A DNA stretch of 64,000 nucleotides from Lojkania enalia (lineage: Eukaryota > Ascomycota > Dothideomycetes > Pleosporales), in the NCBI GenBank assembly GCA_010094045.1, contig ML986610.1, positions 186,001-250,000 on the forward strand. Reading direction: 5' to 3'. A program made the translations under genes and the position numbers. A model generated the notes under the pieces. That model had not been told where the DNA came from, searched no databases, and saw only the letters and a list, made by a program, of their open reading frames with translations. Shown in pieces: positions 56,707 through 64,000 of the stretch (position 1 is the stretch's first letter; each line of letters starts with the position of its first letter).

Positions 56707-57041
56707 TAATTCCATTCTTGAGCAACCGAAGGAAACCAGAGCAGTGAAAAATGAGTGGAAAGGAAAATCTAGCTATTGCTATCTACTCATACTCAGGCAG
56801 ACCTATATTGGACTTGACTATTACCATTTTCAGACAGCGGTTTCAGTTCATATAATATCGTTAAAGGAATACAGTGCGATCCAGTTTTGTGGGCCTTGGC
56901 ACAGCTTATCTTACTGTCTCGGCCCTTAGTTATACAAGTAGCCAATCACGCCTTCTCTCCTTGCGGGTAAGCGAGCACATCTTCGGACCGGAGTTGAGCT
57001 TGACCCCGTAAATGACTCAATAAAATATAACTATCGCCTCT

Positions 57042-57190
57042 TGTCACATGTTTCTACTATCCTATTGTAGTTGGTCTGTTTTCAGGCATATATAGTCTCG
57101 CCATCGCCAGCTTCTGCCAAAGCAGGCCACTTACCCTTCTTCAATACATCAATATTTGCCTCAGCAATTAATACTCCCTAATACGCGACA
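57042..57190 (-). repeat. 149-bp solo-LTR-like element, copy 6
   Basis: TGTCACATG start, ACGCGACA end; perfect 5-bp flanking repeats CCTCT. It faces copy 5 in inverted orientation, 335 bp apart. Confidence 0.7.
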
Positions 57191-59419
57191 CCTCTTCCGT
57201 TAAACAGTTAACTGATGTAACCGCGTTGTACGACTGATTGGGGACGATGCGAATCTTCTTTTAGACCGGAGGTTGAAGATTGCGGATAGCTTCACTTAAG
57301 AAACTTGGAAGAAGGCATGAAAATAGAAGACGACGGATAACATGTATGGAGCAATGGATATGTTTCATCTGTTGGATGACCAATTAGATGTAAATATACG
57401 ATGATAGCATTTGTATGTATATATATATTATACCCTTCCATCGAATACAAGTTCTTCTTTTAGTACCGCTATCTTATTTCCTTATAATTCAAACAAAATT
57501 GCTCCCTTTCACTGGTTACTCGTCTACTTCTTGCGTAGTTCTTTTTATTCGTGGTCTATCCAAAATGTGAAAGCAAAGACTTACATAGTTTTCCCTATAT
57601 CCTGTAACCGTCAATTTTTTTTTTTTTTTTTTCACATCACTTATTCGTCTGGGGAGCATTTGGGGCGTACAGCACCAAGCAGGATACAGGGGTCTCTAGG
57701 ATTCAGAGTGAAGGTAACGAATATTACTTTCGGCAATGCTCCTCCGTTGCAGTCTTTGATGGCCAAGATACCACATAAGTGTATCACTTTCCCAATTACC
57801 ATTACTAGGCTGCACTGTACCGGATACACTGACTAGACTCAGACAGCTACATAATGACGAACTTTCTAGAATGGCTATCGAGGCATAGTATGAAATACGA
57901 GATCATTGTGAAGAAGAAGTTGATCCTATGGCAAAGGGACCAGAAGTAATGGCACAGTTGGCGACTATATAGATTTTGCATCTGCAGTTATAGGAGGTGT
58001 ATATGGGATTATTTTCTTTTTTACACTTCCAGGGACGAATGAAGTTGTAAGCAACCCCAGTATAACCGTTATACTGTAGATAGGCATGGGTGATGAGAAT
58101 ATAGGTTAGGAAAAACATTATAGCTTGTCTACCGAAAAATCGAGATATCAACATCGAGCCCTATCACTGCCACGACGGAAATTGCGGAGAACTTCTCTGC
58201 ATCTATCTATATTTTCAAAATCCTCAGGCCCCCTCCACTCCCGACTCCAGATCCGTCTCGCGCATTAATGGCTGCTGTGGGCATCAAAATGGAGGACGCA
58301 AATACAGGCGCCAATACTCCAGGAACAGTGTGGAATACCTGTTCTTCCAATTCCGACAATGAATTTGGCTGCAGAGATAGTTTGCAAAGCGAGAGGAGCT
58401 GGGTGAGGTGGGTCAGAGAGGATCAAGGATAGCCGAATGGAGACTGGCGGCAGCCATCGAGGCCATATAATATGGAATTGTTGCCATGCGTTTAAAATAA
58501 GGGAGTTGCAATATGTAGCATAAATAAGAATATAGCTAGAACTTTTATCACGCTTTAATTCATTATGTATCAGTCATAAACCTCAATACAGATAGTTGAT
58601 CAATGAATGACATACAGGTTCTCTTTCGCATGAGTGCCGACTCCGAACGGCTGAGTTATCCATTCTATTGGAGATACCTGGATTTTGGCACACAAGTTCA
58701 GTGTTTACACTTTATAAAACACAAAGGATGTATCCGCCATTAGTTCTTTGATAGAGGCCCGAGCTCAGGTTAGGAAGCTACTCAGAGCGCTACGTAATTG
58801 CAAATATATATAGAGACAACGGAAGAATGTGAGTATTGGTAGGCAATTTATAGAAGCTAGAAGTTTTGAGTTTTAGCTGTGTATATTTATACAGACCATA
58901 TAGATGGTAGGAACTAATAGGAGATTACAAGGATTGTGGACATCAAGACATGTGCTTCTACATTTAAACCGGCGCAGCCATATTTTTTTTCAAGTGTACA
59001 CTCTGAGATAATTAGTAGCGCTCAGACCAAACGATCAAGCAGGTATCGAAGAGTTGAGAAACGTACATTAACCATGTTGGATGCCTGTTACACACTTTAT
59101 ATGTGGATGTTTTAGTGCTTTAGGCTATGGATATCATGTTAAGAGAGCACATGGCATATTACACACATGGTGGTTATTTCTTCATGTGGTTGATTCTGAA
59201 TGGCATCCAAGCGAGTTTATGATAAGGAGTGAGCGATGGACAGCTCTATAGAATCCTAGTAAGATCTAAGCTTTTTGATTTATACGACATCGCCAGCTGT
59301 TATACAAAATATTGCAAATAAATCTTACAATGCATTCGAAGTCCTTTAAGTTTTATAACTATATCTATAGAAAAGGCACGGCGGTTTCTCGGGTATTTAG
59401 AAAATATCTACCATGAAGT
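57191..59419. other. Gene-poor stretch with a T tract
   Basis: A run of T lies near 57608-57630. A 50-codon ATG frame at 58268-58420 (AVGIKMEDANTG) has higher GC but no known motif. I see no supportable gene. Confidence 0.4.
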
Positions 59420-60746
59420 CTAATTGGGCAGAACATCCCCAGGTATTGTCTGAAGCCATTCATCTCCATCCACGTCTTCCACCATTGTTTGCGAAATTGT
59501 ACATTTCATTGCTTCTTCTGGGGGCTGATCCAAGAGCTCTTTGCACTTATCATTGTCACAACGAGCATCCATCGCACGCTGAAGGGAGTCCCCTTTCCAA
59601 CCAAAAACATAGTCGCCATGCTGGCCGTGACCGGTTCTATAGAAATCGGTTAGAAGATGAATGCTTTATAGTTACAAAGGTACGTACGCATCTCCCATTG
59701 AGTATATGAATGGTTGGCTTCCGTCTTCATTCCATAGATCTTCATGATTAAAGGGCATTGTCTCCCACATGATCTCATACATCAGCTGCGGCAGTCGCAC
59801 CGGATGGCTAGCAGGACAGTCTCCTCTTCCTTGTTCCGGCGTATACGGACGCGTTATAACCGGATCAAGGTAAGGTTCGAATGGTATCTCGGAGTATGCA
59901 ACATGGCTTTGATGGTCTGGAGAATCGAGGTTCACGCCGTCCCAGCACGTAGGGAAGCTGATTGTAGTACGAATACCGCCAGGGCAGAAGTGATCGGGGA
60001 GAGAAGTAGTGTCGTTCCCAGTGCACGGTGCGCCACCGAATGGTGTAAAATTTTCACCCTCAAAACACCGATGGCAGATGCCTCTACGTTCTTTCTCTGT
60101 ACTGCGGAGAGTTGGGTCACCAGCTAGCATGCGGAACCCCTATTGTGGAGGTTGTACTCAGCTATAGTTACAACAATGTGCTAGGTTATATGTGAAAAGA
60201 CATATAGAGCGGATAAGAGCATGGACATACCGGCTTGAAGGCTGTAACGTTGGTAATACCATCGTACGGTGGAATATAATATACTGTAATGCCGCCATTT
60301 TGTCTCAAACCACCATTCTCAAATTGTTTTACTCGCTTGTAAGTCCCGTTTCTCGCTCGATAATAAAGGGCTGCGGTCCAGTAACTGATCAAGTCCTAGT
60401 AAGTATATTTTTTGTTTTTTGAGATGAGTAGACAGATAGCCGTAGGACTTTTCCATCAAATCCCATAGAAAAGTACGATCGCTCCTTACTTGCTGAAATC
60501 TTCGCTGAAAGTGCAACTGGTGCACGTAGACTCTGAGGGCAAGTCATACTCTACGGGCGTCATGTTTGCCCTGAAAGAATTGCCGCCAACGATCTGATGA
60601 ACGTGAGGCGTTCCGACCTGTCCGGGATTGACAAGAGGATCAAGACGCTCAACAACAAGCTGAGAGCAGCCGAATCGAAGCATGTGTGCTTGCTGCCCAC
60701 AGGCAGTGCCTAGCATCGCGAGGACGCCAATCAATGTCCAGCGCAT
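59420..60746 (-). CDS. Secreted DUF1996 protein, 359 aa
   Basis: Four exons: 60490-60746, 60231-60384, 59688-60139 and 59420-59636; introns of 105, 91 and 51 bp. Residues 1-18 form a signal peptide ([10 protein letters not shown] cleavage zone). DUF1996 markers in order: [85 protein letters not shown] and [13 protein letters not shown]. Family members are extracellular or cell-wall proteins found across fungi, some linked to WSC domains; enzymatic role unknown. No anchor seen. Confidence 0.9.
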
Positions 60747-61837
60747 TGTGTCAGTCGTAGTTAGGAAGATGTATCTAAACAATAAAAGCAATACAAGCTG
60801 GCCATCATAGCAGGCGGCATACTTATGGATCACAAACAATTCTAGGCTAAGTCTCTATTTGAAATCTTGTGGGGCTATCGAAAACTGCCGTAAGTCTAAG
60901 ACGGGTGCTGCAATATGCGTTCCGAGAGTCGCTACCGAGAACGGTGAAGTTTTGACGTTGTACTTAATTAATCTGGAAGCTGCTGAAGCCAACTAGATGC
61001 TGCAAATAATTAAGCGAGTGTGAGCGCCCAATCAACTGATGCGGAGACGGCCTTTTGAACTATGGGCAAATTGTGCCGATGGCGACTGGAATATCATTAG
61101 TGATAAGATAACAAAGAGGTTCAAGAAGTGGCAATGGTTCCGTCTCCTCAATATGCATGGTAAGGATGCGGAGGAGCACACCTCGCCCAGTAGAAGATAA
61201 TATCTACAGCCACGTGATTGGTTTCCTAATCAGGCTGGTTGGTATATGAGACTCAAGTATCTTCGGAATGATTCCCACTGTTGTTATATTCCTATCAGAA
61301 ATGCCATTCAAATAATGAGAGACCTTATAGGGCGTTCCTCGGGCGGAAGGGGGTGGAAACTGAGGCCTAGGCGGGCCTGAGGATGTTTCGGTAATAAGCC
61401 CCTTCTCCTTTGGCATGATCATGACAATGGAATCTAAGCCTCGCAACCTATCACAAATTGAAACAATAACTACTGGGGCCGACCTAGAAATCGTGCGTTC
61501 TACTGTATTGTTCAGAGCCATTTATGTCAACCTAGAAAAGCCTACTTTTTGGGCGACCAAATATTACTGACCATGGAAGTGACCAATCACTCAAAAACTT
61601 CATATTTCTTACCCTATTCATCCAGATTTTATGTGGTTCCCGCGAAATCTTTGTTCTTGTGGTCATTGTTAACTCACCAGTCCATTTCCACGAGACTCGC
61701 TTTGAGCATTCACAATGGACTTGTCCGATAATAATCACATATAATCACTCGGCTATGATATCTATGGAAATCATAAAATATCCTTTCTCGCACTTCACAA
61801 AGTGATTCTATGCACGATCTGGCTGAATTTCATCAAG
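60747..61837. other. Intergenic stretch, 1.1 kb
   Basis: One 105-codon ATG frame on the minus strand (61204-61521) is low-support and I do not call it. Otherwise nothing recognisable. Confidence 0.4.
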
Positions 61838-63010
61838 ATGTCGTACAACAAGCAAAGCCATCTACGACAACGATTACTAAAGATATGTGAGGAATCCCAC
61901 TCCTACGGCATCAATATTGCGCAAATTATTCCACCCGAAATGCGGGGCAATTTCCAGGATCTCCAAGAGCTCCATGACGCTAAGACATATATCAAAGAGT
62001 GTGAGGAACGTGAAAAAGGCCTTCGCTCCGAAAACGATCATCTGGCCAAGCAGCTCGCAGTTGCGAAGCAAGCGGTCAAAGATGTGCCAGCAGACCATAA
62101 ACAACTGGAAGTCGATTACAATCAAGCGCAGCATATGATTCAGTTCTGGAAAGGTTTACACGATAATGCGGAAATCCGTGCAGAGAACTATAGACAGAAA
62201 TGGAAGGATGCCTCACAGAAGCAGCTGGCATCAGAGGAGTCTCAACAGAGGATTCTTGTTCTGGAGAAAGAGCTTACTAGCCAAAAGTCCATCATACAAA
62301 AACTAATCGACGAGAATCACACAGTACAAGATCTCTTCGATGCTTTCCGAGAAAATGGTGGGAAGAAGCTTGAGCAAAAAGAGAGTGAACTAGTAGAGAT
62401 GTCAAATTACCTTAGCCTGCAAGAAGAACGCTACAAAGATATTGAGCAAGAGAATGACGCGCTCGAGCAGACATACAACGACCTACTCGAACGTCTTCAG
62501 GACGAGACTGAGGAATCCGCGGCTGCACTTAACCGGAAGACCCAGATTATGCGACTCAATGAGCAACACATATGCGCATCTATCTCTGAAATCAAGATTC
62601 TACGACAATACTATGAGCGCTGCTACCTAGTTCTCGTTATTTATCAGCGCATATTCGAACAAATTCTCAATCCAGAGAAACCACAGCCTAGGTGGGTATC
62701 GGATACGCTGGATCCTCTGATATTATCTGCGAAAAAGGAAGTCGAAGCTTTTAAGGAAGTAAGCGATACATTCAACGCTGAAGGGGTGGAGGTTGATGAA
62801 TTACGGGCTGAGCTAGCAGGTCTGGCTCACTTAATGCACAAGCTCCAAATGTGGTTAGAGAGGATTGCGGAAGATCTTGATAAATTCTTTATGGAACCGA
62901 AGCAGAAGGCTGACTTGTGGGGGTCGATGTGCAATAAATTGGGAAGGCTTTCACCGAGGTCAAGCCCACTTTCACCGCTTTCACCGCTTTCACCGAGTCG
63001 GATTTCATAA
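61838..63010 (+). CDS. Coiled-coil protein with Ser-Pro-Leu tail, 390 aa
   Basis: Intronless. Residues 1-50 are globular in look (SHSYGINIAQIIPPEMR); about 50-240 are rich in E/K/Q/L heptads, fitting a long coiled coil. Residues 250-370 hold a Leu/Ile-rich helical part (ICASISEIKILRQYYE, LDPLILSAKKE). The end is SPRSSPLSPLSPLSPSR, made of 9-bp repeats. No named domain. The ATG at 61838 is the first in frame. Coiled-coil proteins often act as scaffolds; nothing more is supported. Confidence 0.7.
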   Translation: MSYNKQSHLRQRLLKICEESHSYGINIAQIIPPEMRGNFQDLQELHDAKTYIKECEEREKGLRSENDHLAKQLAVAKQAVKDVPADHKQLEVDYNQAQHMIQFWKGLHDNAEIRAENYRQKWKDASQKQLASEESQQRILVLEKELTSQKSIIQKLIDENHTVQDLFDAFRENGGKKLEQKESELVEMSNYLSLQEERYKDIEQENDALEQTYNDLLERLQDETEESAAALNRKTQIMRLNEQHICASISEIKILRQYYERCYLVLVIYQRIFEQILNPEKPQPRWVSDTLDPLILSAKKEVEAFKEVSDTFNAEGVEVDELRAELAGLAHLMHKLQMWLERIAEDLDKFFMEPKQKADLWGSMCNKLGRLSPRSSPLSPLSPLSPSRIS

Positions 63011-63048
63011 GCCATAACATGTGGCAGTCTTTTTTTTATTAGCGGGAT

Positions 63049-64000
63049 TTCAATAACGAAGTTTATGAGCGAGCGCCCACCCTAACCAACTTCAGACGGC
63101 TATAACACGATAATAACCAACAACGCGTGCAGATGCTATAGGAAGCAACAGTTTATTATATTATTCGGTGCGTGTGATACCGATTTAGCGCGTACGATAA
63201 TTATTCCCAGGTTGTTTACAACGCTTACAGCACTATTAAAGCCAGTTAGCTGCTTTTAATCAAGCTCTTGAATCACATATTTTCCCCCTAAGCTACCTCT
63301 TAATATTATTATAAGCGATAATCTCATCGCGTTTAGTATTTATTAAGTTACTTACCCTTAGATCAGCTTTTTTTTTCTACTATATCTGCTTTATTACTAC
63401 TATATTCACCCTTTTAAGGCTCTTAATCCGATCGTTTATTAGGGCAACTGAAGCTAATATCTACTTATAAGCTAAATATCCTTTATTTCATAGAGCCTTT
63501 TTAAAGAATTAATAACTAGCTGATATAATATCTAGCTTATAATAAAGCCTATACTATTAAAATTATAGGTATCCTCGTCTAGAATACTATGCTTTTCTTT
63601 TATACCCTATGGTAACTTAAACTATATACCTATAATCTCTAGATCCTTAGATAGAGCTCGCTAGTGATTGTAAGGGCGATTATACCGAGTTCTAAAGCGA
63701 TCGGTACGCTTTACAAAGTTTCGAGGCTAGGAGATACTAACCTAGCTAGTGCGGCGCTCAGCTAGTAATTGATTAGCTGTTCTTGTCTGGCATCTAACAT
63801 AGGTGAGAACTCTCGTAAATCAAGCTCAAGATATATCTAATAATAACCTCCTCTTTAGTATTAGTGAGCTTCTTTGAATTAGGCTTATAATCGTGTCGCG
63901 CAGTAATCCTGATGCGTTATTGTTGCGGGGTCCTTCGATCGCATTGGAAAGTTGATACTGCGCAATATTCACTTCGAATTTGTTTTTTATTAGTAGCAAA
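63049..64000 (-). mobile_element. Internally deleted pogo-family element, copy B (runs into window end)
   Basis: Matches copy A at 29160-30111 nearly base for base in layout, with substitutions. On the minus strand it has the HTH part (YKPNSKKLTNTKEEVI, LDLREFSPML) followed by the tail and knuckle CKRCKQPGNNYRTR. It lacks the DDE core at the same position as copy A. Stops and A/T-richness show decay. Confidence 0.75.

Noticed and set aside
61204..61521. 105-codon ATG frame on the minus strand
   Set aside because: No domain, signal or neighbour evidence; could be chance.
1..64000. CRISPR arrays, prokaryotic operons, rRNA or clear tRNA genes
   Set aside because: I saw none by eye; introns and families show a fungal genome. 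A tRNAscan run would settle the tRNA question.

Overview
The window looks like a stretch of a filamentous ascomycete (Pezizomycotina) nuclear genome. Most genes carry several short GT-AG introns, usually 45-65 bp, with CTAAC/CTGAC-type branch sites. The protein families are fungal: CFEM, fungal rhodopsin-like receptors, LaeA-like methyltransferases, a Ppo-type fatty-acid dioxygenase/P450 fusion, Zn2Cys6 regulators and pogo transposon relics. A Leotiomycete-like host is possible but is only an impression. All gene models were built by hand: splice junctions were chosen for canonical borders and reading frame, and every complete spliced model given here closes in frame.

Layout. 0-13 kb holds a partial secreted DUF8021-like gene, two related RING-type proteins, an isochorismatase-fold hydrolase, a CFEM/GPI-type surface protein, a large orphan membrane protein and a small disordered protein. 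13-21 kb holds a pogo transposase relic, a SnoaL-like protein, an MFS sugar transporter and a short-chain dehydrogenase. 21-34 kb holds a 15-exon dioxygenase-P450 (oxylipin) gene, a DUF2235 hydrolase, a pogo deletion derivative and a ferric reductase. 34-37.7 kb is a gene-poor AT-rich gap.

37.7-54 kb is the most interesting part and looks like a specialised-metabolism or detoxification island. It has an AflR-like Zn2Cys6 regulator, a wax-synthase-type MBOAT acyltransferase, two GliT-like FAD dithiol oxidases, two LaeA-like methyltransferases with matching intron positions, a third small-molecule methyltransferase, a 14-TM MFS exporter and two rhodopsin-like membrane receptors. No PKS, NRPS or terpene synthase core gene is visible anywhere in the 64 kb. 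The tool-kit resembles the accessory and self-protection genes of epidithiodiketopiperazine clusters without the backbone enzyme. One part arose by duplication: two convergent oxidase/methyltransferase pairs lie in tandem with the third methyltransferase between them.

54-59.4 kb is decayed sequence with a Cys-rich gene relic and repeats. A DUF1996 secreted protein and a coiled-coil protein follow. The last kilobase is a second copy of the same internally deleted pogo element seen at 29-30 kb. Six copies of a 149-bp TG...CA element, three of them with perfect 5-bp target duplications, are scattered through the window and look like solo LTRs.
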